From: G965225705 sp965225705
Lineage (GTDB): Bacteria; Pseudomonadota; Alphaproteobacteria; Caulobacterales; Maricaulaceae
Direction: 5' to 3'
Assembly (NCBI GenBank): GCA_965225705.1
Contig: OZ245325.1
Location: 124,001-188,000 of the forward strand
Length of the DNA stretch: 64,000 nucleotides
Position 1 is the stretch's first letter. Each line of letters opens with the position of its first letter. The notes under the pieces are model-generated. The model was not told where the DNA came from, made no database searches, and saw only the letters and a program-made list of their open reading frames with translations. Below are positions 34,363-41,985 of this stretch, in pieces. Position numbers and translations under genes: made by a program.

Positions 34363-34980
34363 ATGAAAAAACAAACTATGAAGTTTAACGACGACGCGTC
34401 GGAAAGCAATCCTCTAAATATTATCAAACATGCCTTAAAACAATCCAGAGCCACCTCTGGTCTTCGACACAGGGGTGTTATCTGTCTCAATACTGTTCGC
34501 GATGACGGGTTTCCAAATGGCAGGTTTATCGATTTAAAGGACGTCACAAATGAGGGATTAGTTTTTTGCTCAGATTTTGAATCTGCTAAAGCCAAAGACA
34601 TGAAGAACAATCCAGTCATATCATTGACAGCATGGTGGGAACATATCACCCTTCAAATCCGGGTTATAGGAACGGCCTCCAGGATGGAGGATAAGGTTTC
34701 AGATCGCTATTGGCATGAACGATCAAACAGCGCCAGGCTGACCTCATGGGTGTCGAGACAAAGCTCACGACTGCTACCGGGCGACGACCTCCTGGAAAAA
34801 TTTGCTGCGTTAAAACATGAAAAGGCAGGGCAGGACATACCTCGTCCCCCGACATGGGGGGCCTGTGTTTGTAAACCTGTTGAGATCGAAACTCTTAGTT
34901 TTGAGGAGAGCAGACTCCATATAAGAACGCTTTTTAAGCGCGTGAACAGAGACTGGCAAAAAGAATATTTGCAACCATGA
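34363..34980 (+). CDS. Pyridoxamine 5'-phosphate oxidase-family protein (divergent PdxH-like)
   Basis: The 205-residue protein has the split-barrel FMN fold of PdxH: PNGRFIDLKDVTNEGLVFCSD, SAKAKDMKNNPVISLTAWW, LQIRVIGTASRM, and the C-terminal dimerisation module WGACVCKPVEIETL...RLHIRTLFKRVNRDW. Several positions differ from canonical PdxH, which has WGGY and RLHDR near the C-terminus; here they read WGAC and RLHIR. It might therefore be a PhzG-like or other PNPOx enzyme. If it is the PNP/PMP oxidase it would act after PdxJ in the B6 pathway. The ATG at 34363 has GAGGGAT just upstream; an in-frame start at 34303 is less likely. Confidence 0.75.
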   Translation: MKKQTMKFNDDASESNPLNIIKHALKQSRATSGLRHRGVICLNTVRDDGFPNGRFIDLKDVTNEGLVFCSDFESAKAKDMKNNPVISLTAWWEHITLQIRVIGTASRMEDKVSDRYWHERSNSARLTSWVSRQSSRLLPGDDLLEKFAALKHEKAGQDIPRPPTWGACVCKPVEIETLSFEESRLHIRTLFKRVNRDWQKEYLQP

Positions 34981-35191
34981 TCCGTAGCCGTTTGAGGCCT
35001 GATGCTGCGAAAGAGAGCTTCACATGTGGAGGCAGGTTCAACTGTAAAAAGAACAGGCAGGTCCCGGAGGAAACAGGCCTGACTAAGATCAAGCGGGCCC
35101 TTATGGACGAGGTTGTGTCCGGTCATAAAGAGACATGGCGCCAGCTATCATCCTGCATATCCTGAGAGAGCCAGGTCAAACACCGGAAGAT

Positions 35192-35219
35192 AGACGCCCC
35201 TTTAGGGGTCTCTTTTTTT
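35192..35219 (+). terminator. Rho-independent terminator after the PNPOx gene
   Basis: AGACGCCCC-TTTA-GGGGTCT forms a GC-rich stem with one bulged base, followed directly by CTTTTTTT. It lies about 210 bases downstream of the PNPOx stop. Confidence 0.75.
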
Positions 35220-35339
35220 AAAAAAGCTATAAATTTTCATAAACATCGTGTATGTTCTTCTTTCATAACATCATGCCTACACTGCGGTATGTGTTCCTAA
35301 AAAGAAAAAAGACTTCAAACTTTTAAAAGAGCACCTGTC

Positions 35340-35537
35340 ATGAGATTAATTCTGGCAATCTTCCTTCCCTTCCTTGTCTTTTTTACCATTGGCAAGCCTC
35401 TTCAGGGAATTATTTGTCTTCTCCTGCAAATCACCCTCATCGGCTGGATTCCTGCTGCAATGTGGGCTGTTTATTCCCTGAGTGGCTGGAAAACGGATAA
35501 AAAACTGGAAAAGCTCCAGAACAACATCAAAGAATAA
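35340..35537 (+). CDS. YqaE/Pmp3-like small membrane protein
   Basis: This 65-residue protein has two hydrophobic helices (LILAIFLPFLVFFTI and GIICLLLQITLIGWIPAAMWAVYSL) and a lysine-rich cytoplasmic tail. The starting MRLILAIFLP and the GWIPAAMWAVY turn resemble the YqaE/Pmp3 (UPF0057) proteins linked to membrane potential and stress in other organisms. The canonical PP pair after the first helix is absent, so the call is tentative. A strong terminator follows. Confidence 0.65.
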   Translation: MRLILAIFLPFLVFFTIGKPLQGIICLLLQITLIGWIPAAMWAVYSLSGWKTDKKLEKLQNNIKE

Positions 35538-35554
35538 AACATATGTGATGGAGG

Positions 35555-35597
35555 AAGGCGCGGAGCCTTAAAGCCTGGCTCACGCCTTAGCTTTTTT
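35555..35597 (+). terminator. Rho-independent terminator after the YqaE-like gene
   Basis: AAGGCGCGGAGCC (35555-35567) pairs, with one imperfection, with GGCTCACGCCTT (35577-35588), followed by AGCTTTTTT. It terminates plus-strand transcription between the convergent YqaE-like and enolase genes. Confidence 0.75.
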
Positions 35598-35704
35598 GAT
35601 AAAATTTAGGGTTAGGGCATCCGGAACACCTCTTTCCAGTCCCCTCATCCCCGGATCATGATTCACGTACAAAGCATTCGTGGCAGCTTTCATCCCCTTT
35701 CTGC

Positions 35705-36985
35705 CTAACGCAGACATGCAAAGGCAGATGTGCCAGCATACCGGCCCTGTGCCCCCAGCTCTTCTTCAAGACGCAACAGCTGGTTATATTTCGCAATACG
35801 TTCTGAGCGGGCCAGCGACCCTGTCTTGATCTGCGTACAGGCAAGCCCCACAGCAAGATCAGCCAGCGTCACATCTTCCGTCTCCCCGGAACGATGAGAC
35901 ATAATCGTTGCATAAGACGCCTTCTGGGCCATATGTACGGCCTCTATGGTCTCTGTTAACGTGCCAATCTGGTTGGGTTTGACAAGAAGGGCATTGGCAA
36001 TATTTTTCTCAAAACCTAAAGCAAGACGCCGGGGTGAGGTAACGAAAATATCATCACCAACAAGTTGACAATGTTCGCCTAACCTTTGTGTCAAAAGTGC
36101 CCAGCCCTCCCAGTCATCTTCCGCCATACCGTCCTCTACGGAACAAATAGGATAAGCCTGCACAAGCTTTTCAAGATAAGAGACCATGCCCTCAGAATCG
36201 AGGTTAAGGTCTTCCCCGCGAAGATGATAATGGTCTTTTTGATAAAACTCCGTCGCCGCAACATCCAGGGCAAGCCATATATCTTTACCGGGACGATAAC
36301 CCGCGGCCCTGATAGCTTCGATGAGAAGGTGAAGGGTCTCTTCCGTTGAGGTGAGGTAAGGCGCAAAACCCCCTTCATCCCCAAGACCTGTGTGAAGTTT
36401 TTTGTCTATCAGATGGCGTTTGAGTGTATGAAAAACCTCTGAGCCCATACGCAAAGCTTCAGAAAAAGATGTGGCCCCTGCAGGAACAATCATAAATTCC
36501 TGAATATCCAGAGGATTATCTGCATGGGCACCACCATTTAAGACATTCATCAAAGGAACAGGCAGGCCACACGCCCCAACACCCCCAATATAGCGGTAAA
36601 ATGGCATATCGAAGGAAGAGGCAGCTGCTTTGGCAAGGGCCAGAGAAACGGCTATAAGAGCATTGGCCCCCAAACGCCCCTTATTGTCCTCACCATCAAG
36701 GGTAATAAGGGTCTGGTCAAGATGGCGCTGATCTTCAACGTCCATACCCCTTAAAGCATCAGCAATCTCTATGGTGATATGATCAACTGCCCGGCGGACA
36801 CCTTTCCCACCATAGCGTTCTTCTCCATCGCGTAGTTCATGGGCCTCGTGAACACCGGTGGAGGCCCCGGAAGGGGCCGCCGCACGACCTGAAGATCCAT
36901 CTTCCAGAAGGATTTCTGCCTCAACGGTAGGCTGGCCCCGACTGTCAAGAATTTCACGACCTATGATATCCAGGATAGCGGTCAT
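35705..36985 (-). CDS. eno: Enolase
   Basis: Enolase interconverts 2-phosphoglycerate and PEP. All active-site regions are present: REILDSRGQPTVEAEI at the N-terminus, SGASTGVHEAHELRDG, NVLNGGAHADNPLDIQEFMIVP, GDEGGFAP, ALDVAATEFY (metal Asp), SVEDGMAEDDWEGW, VGDDIFVT, LLVKPNQIGTLTET (catalytic Lys) and MSHRSGETED. Length (426 aa) is normal. It follows rpmF on the same strand after a terminator-like hairpin, so it probably has its own promoter. Confidence 0.97.
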   Translation of the reverse strand: MTAILDIIGREILDSRGQPTVEAEILLEDGSSGRAAAPSGASTGVHEAHELRDGEERYGGKGVRRAVDHITIEIADALRGMDVEDQRHLDQTLITLDGEDNKGRLGANALIAVSLALAKAAASSFDMPFYRYIGGVGACGLPVPLMNVLNGGAHADNPLDIQEFMIVPAGATSFSEALRMGSEVFHTLKRHLIDKKLHTGLGDEGGFAPYLTSTEETLHLLIEAIRAAGYRPGKDIWLALDVAATEFYQKDHYHLRGEDLNLDSEGMVSYLEKLVQAYPICSVEDGMAEDDWEGWALLTQRLGEHCQLVGDDIFVTSPRRLALGFEKNIANALLVKPNQIGTLTETIEAVHMAQKASYATIMSHRSGETEDVTLADLAVGLACTQIKTGSLARSERIAKYNQLLRLEEELGAQGRYAGTSAFACLR

Positions 36986-37020
36986 TCCCTCTTTCTCCCT
37001 CTTTTTTTTCTAAAAGACGC

Positions 37021-37050
37021 AAAAAAAACCCCTCCCCTTCAGAAAGAGGC
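37021..37050 (-). terminator. Rho-independent terminator after rpmF
   Basis: On the minus strand CCTCTTTC and GAAGGGGAGG can pair (with G-U pairs) and are followed by eight T residues (complement of the A-run at 37021-37028). It lies between rpmF and eno. Confidence 0.5.
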
Positions 37051-37107
37051 AGGCTTTTTTAGGAAAACCTGAATTTGTTCGCCTTCATTAAGGACAGAAA
37101 AAACGCT

Positions 37108-37293
37108 TTAAGATTCGTCATTAACCGCAAAGATCTGACGACCACGATAGCGCCCTGTTTTCAGATCAATATGATGAGGACGACGCAATTCACCTGAATC
37201 CTGGTCCTCAACATAGGCTGGCTGGGCCAGACTATCATGGCTACGGCGCATATTACGTTTTGAAACCGTCGTTTTTCGCTTAGGAACAGCCAT
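37108..37293 (-). CDS. rpmF: 50S ribosomal protein L32
   Basis: The 61-residue protein is a typical alphaproteobacterial L32: MAVPKRKTTVSKRNMRRSHD at the N-terminus, then LRRPHHIDLKTGRYRGRQIF. It is of the cysteine-free type, lacking the zinc ribbon. The plsX-fabH genes that often follow rpmF are absent here. Confidence 0.96.
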   Translation of the reverse strand: MAVPKRKTTVSKRNMRRSHDSLAQPAYVEDQDSGELRRPHHIDLKTGRYRGRQIFAVNDES

Positions 37294-37467
37294 AAGACCA
37301 TCCCTCCTTTTCTTTATAATATTGACGATATAAGCTGCTCATAACAGCCTGGCACAAGAAAGATGTCCTTACATAAATAAGGCGCGGGCCCGTTCTAACC
37401 TATCCTGGCCAAAAGCTCAAGCCATATATTAAAGGCTTAAAAAGAAATACCGCAGGTCTGTACCTGT

Positions 37468-37752
37468 TCAGGAATTAAGATCATCAGGTCTTATATAAAG
37501 GGGAAGAGCTTCACTATAATATGTCGCAGGCCTGAGAGTACAGGAAAGAAAAACATTCTGATCCAGAGAAAAAGGTGGAAGGGAATCATAACGTATATCC
37601 TGAATTTTCTCATTATCCCGAACACAAACCACCTGTATCTGCTCCCGGCATTGTCTGTCGGTCTCTTTGGGGAGCGTATACAACTCTATCCCTATGAGGG
37701 AAAGAGCAGCAACAAGCATGGCTTTAAAAGTGGCAACAAAAGCTGAAACCAT
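37468..37752 (-). CDS. Small exported or membrane-anchored protein, unknown function
   Basis: The frame encodes 94 residues from the ATG at 37752, which has GGAG about ten bases upstream; the frame extends to an ATG at 37791 that lacks a ribosome-binding site. An N-terminal hydrophobic segment (FKAMLVAALSLIGIELY) is followed by a polar domain with three cysteines (RQCREQIQVVCVRD, FLSCTLRP). No family was recognised. A very good sigma70-type promoter lies about 90 bases upstream (37843-37871), which is the main reason for accepting it. Confidence 0.45.
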   Translation of the reverse strand: MVSAFVATFKAMLVAALSLIGIELYTLPKETDRQCREQIQVVCVRDNEKIQDIRYDSLPPFSLDQNVFLSCTLRPATYYSEALPLYIRPDDLNS

Positions 37753-37842
37753 AGCAGAATAACTCCATAACCCTAAAAGCACACGAGGCATAGGCTTGTG
37801 TGACCGTCACGCTTAGACAACAAAATTCGTTTTATTCTATCT

Positions 37843-37871
37843 ATTATAGGTCTGTTGTGTAGATAAGACAA
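37843..37871 (-). promoter_or_regulatory. Predicted promoter of the small gene at 37468-37752
   Basis: On the minus strand TTGTCT (37871-37866) and a perfect TATAAT (37848-37843) are spaced 17 bases. Transcription would begin near 37836. Confidence 0.55.
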
Positions 37872-38115
37872 GGGGACCGCGCAACACGTGTCCCGCAGAC
37901 AGAGAGTTAAACACAAAAAACCTAAAAACAGGTTACCTTAAAAAATAACCGCTACATTTTTTACAAGATTAGTTTTCTCTTTGGCAGAACATCATCAGGA
38001 CATGCCTATACTTTTGTATGCTCCCAGATTTACCTCTGCAAACAACAGCCCGTTGAGCCTCCTCCCTCTCTTAAGGCATACAGGACAACAAAGTGGCCAG
38101 TCTTCAAACCACATA
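37872..38115. other. Intergenic region downstream of nrdB
   Basis: Nothing recognisable is present beyond the promoter described at 37843-37871 and the 3' side of nrdB. An 81-codon plus-strand frame at 37981-38226 runs antisense into nrdB and is not credible. Confidence 0.4.
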
Positions 38116-39201
38116 TCACCCCTGAGAGAGGGACGAAGATTCTGTCTGATGTTCTCCCTGATGGCGGTCAAAAACATCCCACACCCCATTGTCCCCATGC
38201 CAGGAGCCCTCAGTGGCAGCTTTTGAGTATTCTGTGGCACGGGCCTCAAAGAAATTAGCATGTTCCACGCCATTAAGAATTTCCGTAAGCCAGGGAAGCG
38301 GGTGATTTTTCTCACCATAAAGTTGAGGCAGGTTAAGCTGTTGCAGGCGCCAGTCTGCAATATAGCGAATATAGCGCTTGATATCTTCAGGCCCCATACC
38401 CTCAACAGGCCCCATTTCAAAAGCAAGATCAATAAAACGATCTTCAAGGCGGACAACTGTTTTACAACAGTCAACAATATCATCGGCAACACTTTGTGTG
38501 ACACATCCTGTTTCCCTGACAAAAGCGTGATAAAGATGGGTCATCCCTTCACAATGCAGGCTTTCATCTCTCACCGACCAGGACACAATCTGTCCCATGC
38601 CTTTCATTTTGTTAAAACGTGGAAAATTCATGAGCATGGCAAAGCTTGCAAAAAGCTGAAGACCTTCTGTGAAAGCCCCGAACATGGCCAAAGTCCTTGC
38701 AATATCAGCATGTGTCTCCACACCAAAGCTTTGCATATAATCATGCTTGGCGGCCATTTCCTCATAATCAAGAAAAGCAGAAAACTCAGTATCCGGCATG
38801 CCAATAGTCTCAAGAAGGAGGGCATAGGCCGCAATGTGGACGGTTTCAATATTAGAAAAAGCTGCAATCATCATTTTGATTTCAGTCGGTTTGAAAACCC
38901 GTGAGAAACGGTCCATATAATTGTCATTGACTTCAACGTCAGATTGCGTAAAGAATCGGAAAATCTGCGTCAGAAGATTGCGCTCTCCATCACTGAGCTT
39001 TGTGGCCCAGTCCTTACAATCCTCACCAAGAGGCACCTCCTCCGGCATCCAGTGAACCTGCTGCTGACGTCTCCAGAATTCGTAAGCCCAGGGATAACGA
39101 AAAGGTTTATAAGAGTGTGAAGGGGTGAGAAGCCCGGGCTTTGTAATATCTAAGTTTTCCAAAATTTCAGGATTCAGGCGTGCTGCGTTGATATGGTCCA
39201 T
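38116..39201 (-). CDS. nrdB: Class Ia ribonucleotide reductase beta subunit
   Basis: NrdB holds the diiron-tyrosyl radical cofactor used by NrdA to make deoxyribonucleotides. Ferritin-like helices carry the metal ligands and radical tyrosine: QSDVEVNDNYMDRF, IKMMIAAFSNIETVHIAAYALLLE (His and radical Tyr), GLQLFASFAMLMNFPRF and SWSVRDESLHCEGMTHLYHAF. The C-terminal tail that docks to NrdA is present (WDVFDRHQGEHQTES). At 361 residues it is of the alphaproteobacterial type. nrdA is not in the window. Confidence 0.95.
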   Translation of the reverse strand: MDHINAARLNPEILENLDITKPGLLTPSHSYKPFRYPWAYEFWRRQQQVHWMPEEVPLGEDCKDWATKLSDGERNLLTQIFRFFTQSDVEVNDNYMDRFSRVFKPTEIKMMIAAFSNIETVHIAAYALLLETIGMPDTEFSAFLDYEEMAAKHDYMQSFGVETHADIARTLAMFGAFTEGLQLFASFAMLMNFPRFNKMKGMGQIVSWSVRDESLHCEGMTHLYHAFVRETGCVTQSVADDIVDCCKTVVRLEDRFIDLAFEMGPVEGMGPEDIKRYIRYIADWRLQQLNLPQLYGEKNHPLPWLTEILNGVEHANFFEARATEYSKAATEGSWHGDNGVWDVFDRHQGEHQTESSSLSQG

Positions 39202-39551
39202 AAGAAGATATCTCCCCCTTCTAACATGATCTTTATCTTAAGTTTCGAGGCCAGCCCCCAAACAATCAGAGGCCCATGTGACCTCACAAAACAGGTTTTG
39301 CAATCATATATATTGGGCAGGATCGCAGAAAAACCACCATATATAGACAAAACCATGAAAGCAAGAGAAATTTTCTCATTCTTTTATAAACTTTAGATTT
39401 TGCCTTTAAAATATGGTTTTTGTAACAAATACAGTTTAGACCCCACCCCTCAATACACTTACCTCGCCATACACACACTCTGCCGGAAGGGAAAAATAAG
39501 ATTTCACACCTCAGATTAAAACTTTTAATTATTTTTTAATATAATACAATC

Positions 39552-39632
39552 TATACTGTTTTCACCTCATCTTGATTCCGTTAACAATAACGGTAAGCCG
39601 GCCTTATTTTGTGAAGTGCCGGCTTTTTTTTA
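39552..39632 (+). ncRNA. Candidate small RNA or parE leader ending in an intrinsic terminator
   Basis: A perfect TATAAT (39540-39545) is followed by a small hairpin CCGTTA-ACAA-TAACGG (39578-39593). A strong terminator comes next: AAGCCGGC at 39595-39602 pairs with GCCGGCTT at 39618-39625, followed by a run of T. No plus-strand gene lies upstream that could own this terminator, because nrdB runs the other way. A short transcript of about 80 bases starting near 39552 would explain it. It could equally be an attenuator ahead of parE. The -35 match is poor, and no known RNA family was recognised. Confidence 0.4.
39594..39632 (+). terminator. Rho-independent terminator upstream of parE
   Basis: AAGCCGGC pairs with GCCGGCTT across a 15-base loop and runs into TTTTTTTT. 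It is oriented on the plus strand and lies about 95 bases before the parE start. Confidence 0.8.
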
Positions 39633-39726
39633 AGGGAAATCTGAGTTTTTTTTGCAAAACCCTCCCGACTCATGCAAAATAGTTTTTTTATCATGTTTCA
39701 CGATTTCATGAGGGACTGCTGACATC

Positions 39727-41844
39727 ATGCAGGACAGCTTGTTTGACACTCCCAAAGAGAGCCCCCCGGGAGAGGCAGGGGAAAAATCTGGAACAGATGA
39801 TAAAAAAACGGTGCCCCAACATAAGGTCCGGCTCTCCTCCTATGCTACACCTCATCAAAAAGAGAAGAGCACACCCCAACACCCGAAAAAGACCAGCAGG
39901 AAAGAGGAGAGCTATACCGCCCGGGATATTGAGGTTTTGGAAGGGCTGGAGCCTGTTCGCAAACGTCCCGGCATGTATATTGGGGGGACGGATGAACGGG
40001 CCCTCCACCATTTGTTTGCAGAAGCCCTTGATAACGCCATGGATGAGGCCATAGCCGGTCATGCAGATTATCTTGATATTCGTCTGGATGATGAGGGTTT
40101 TGTGACAGTCTTTGACAATGGGCGTGGTATTCCTGTGGACCCACACCCGAAATTCACGGACAAATCTGCCCTTGAAGTGATCATGACCACCCTTCATGCG
40201 GGGGGAAAGTTTTCAGGGGAGAGCTATAAAACAGCAGGCGGGCTTCATGGTGTGGGGATTTCTGTTGTCAACGCTTTAAGTGAACGCTTAGAGGTTGACG
40301 TGGCACGGGGGAAGCGGCTTTACCAGCAAGTCTATGAACGCGGCAGACCTCTGGCCCCCCTGGCAGATGCAGGCTCCGCACCCAATCGCCGTGGCACTTC
40401 TGTCCGTTTTCGTCCGGATCCTGAAATTTTTGGCAAAGAAGCAGGCTTTAAGGCCAAAAAGCTCTATACCATGGCGCGTGCTAAAGCCTATTTACACAGT
40501 GGTGTAAAAATACGCTGGCAGTGTTCTGACACGTCTCACCATGAAGATGTGCCGGAGACAGACCTTTTACACTTCCCCAATGGGCTGAAAGATTATCTCC
40601 TTGAAAGCGTAGAGGGACGCGACATGCTCACACCTCCTTTTTCCGGGCGCTATGACAATCCTGAAGGTGACGGAGCTGTGGAATGGGCTGTCACCTGGAG
40701 CCCGGAAGGCTTTCAGGAGGGAGAAAGTTTTATCCGCTCTTACTGCAACACAATAGCAACCCCCGGGGGTGGTACACATGAACAGGGGCTTCGTGCTGCT
40801 CTGGTCAAAGGCCTGCGCCATTATGCAGGCATTACAGGGGCCCCTAAAAAAACACAAACCCTCCTCCCCGAAGATGTTTTGGGGGGCGCAGGGATTTTGT
40901 TATCTGTCTTTATCAAAGACCCTGCGTTTCAGGGACAAACCAAGGAACGTTTAACCTCAGCCTCTGTCACCCGCTTTGTTGAGCAGGCCTTAAGAGATCC
41001 TTTTGATCACTGGCTGGCACGCACCCCTAAGGATGCTGATATGCTCCTCAGTTTTTCTATGGAACGTGCAGAAGAGCGCTTGCGACGTAAACAGGAAAAA
41101 GACGTCAAACGTAAAACAGCAACGCGCAGACTCCGCCTGCCCGGCAAGCTTGCAGACTGTTCACGCCGTGACGCCAGAGGAACAGAGCTTTTTCTTGTTG
41201 AGGGAGATTCTGCCGGAGGATCCGCAAAACAGGCCCGTGATCGTGAAACCCAGGCTATTCTGCCCCTGCGTGGAAAAATTCTCAATATTGCGCATGCAGG
41301 TGAAGATAAAATCTCTAAAAATCAGGAGATTAATGATCTGTTTCAGGCTCTTGGCGTTCAAAAAGGAAGCGCTTTCCGTCTTGAAGATTTACGCTATGAA
41401 CGTGTGATTATCATGACAGATGCCGATGTTGACGGTGATCATATAGCCTCTCTCCTGATGACCTTTTTCTATTACGCTCTCCCGGATCTCATACGTGCAG
41501 GGCGCCTTTATCTTGCACAACCCCCTCTTTATCGTCTCTCTCAGGGGGGAAAGACAGTGTATGCACGCGATGATACCCATCGCGATGAGCTTATAAAAAA
41601 CGTCTTTAAAGGGACCGGCAAAATTGATATTGGCCGCTTTAAGGGTCTTGGAGAAATGCGGGCTCAACAGCTTAAAGAAACCACCATGGACCCAAAGCAC
41701 CGCGTTTTGGCTCAGGTCAGTCTTGATGAGGCAAAACAGGCTGAGACAAAAGCCCTTGTGGAAACCCTTATGGGACGCCATGCTGACCAGCGCTTTGCCT
41801 ATCTTCAGGAACATGCGCATTTTGTTGAAAACCTCGATGTTTAG
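39727..41844 (+). CDS. parE: DNA topoisomerase IV subunit B
   Basis: ParE is the ATPase and TOPRIM subunit of the decatenating type II topoisomerase. After a non-conserved N-terminal extension of about 65 residues the GHKL ATPase begins: EGLEPVRKRPGMYIGGTDERALHHLFAEALDNAMDE-type sequence, DNGRGIPVD, and GLHGVGISVVNALSE. The TOPRIM domain shows ELFLVEGDSAGGSAKQARDRETQAILPLRGKILN and IMTDADVDGDHIASL. RFKGLGEMRAQQLKETTMDP near the C-terminus distinguishes ParE from the longer GyrB, whose extra insertion is absent. Length is 705 aa. parC is not in the window. Confidence 0.94.
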   Translation: MQDSLFDTPKESPPGEAGEKSGTDDKKTVPQHKVRLSSYATPHQKEKSTPQHPKKTSRKEESYTARDIEVLEGLEPVRKRPGMYIGGTDERALHHLFAEALDNAMDEAIAGHADYLDIRLDDEGFVTVFDNGRGIPVDPHPKFTDKSALEVIMTTLHAGGKFSGESYKTAGGLHGVGISVVNALSERLEVDVARGKRLYQQVYERGRPLAPLADAGSAPNRRGTSVRFRPDPEIFGKEAGFKAKKLYTMARAKAYLHSGVKIRWQCSDTSHHEDVPETDLLHFPNGLKDYLLESVEGRDMLTPPFSGRYDNPEGDGAVEWAVTWSPEGFQEGESFIRSYCNTIATPGGGTHEQGLRAALVKGLRHYAGITGAPKKTQTLLPEDVLGGAGILLSVFIKDPAFQGQTKERLTSASVTRFVEQALRDPFDHWLARTPKDADMLLSFSMERAEERLRRKQEKDVKRKTATRRLRLPGKLADCSRRDARGTELFLVEGDSAGGSAKQARDRETQAILPLRGKILNIAHAGEDKISKNQEINDLFQALGVQKGSAFRLEDLRYERVIIMTDADVDGDHIASLLMTFFYYALPDLIRAGRLYLAQPPLYRLSQGGKTVYARDDTHRDELIKNVFKGTGKIDIGRFKGLGEMRAQQLKETTMDPKHRVLAQVSLDEAKQAETKALVETLMGRHADQRFAYLQEHAHFVENLDV

Positions 41845-41985
41845 AGAATATGTTGTGAAACAAGCCTAAGATGACCTGACTTAAAGATCTCTTGATTAAA
41901 GAAACAAAAGCGCTTAGTCTCACATGGTACTTCTCTTTTTCGTGGCCTTTTTTAGGGGCTCCTGTTTCATTCATTTGGAGACGTT

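Larger units (their letters stand above)
39202..39726. other. Intergenic region between divergent nrdB and parE
   Basis: This is about 525 A+T-rich bases containing promoters for both genes and, near 39540-39632, a promoter-like sequence plus an intrinsic terminator (described separately). No protein gene is convincing. Confidence 0.5.

Noticed and set aside
34977..35165. 62-codon frame overlapping the PNPOx stop
   Set aside because: There is no ribosome-binding site, no recognisable feature, and the composition looks like random translation.
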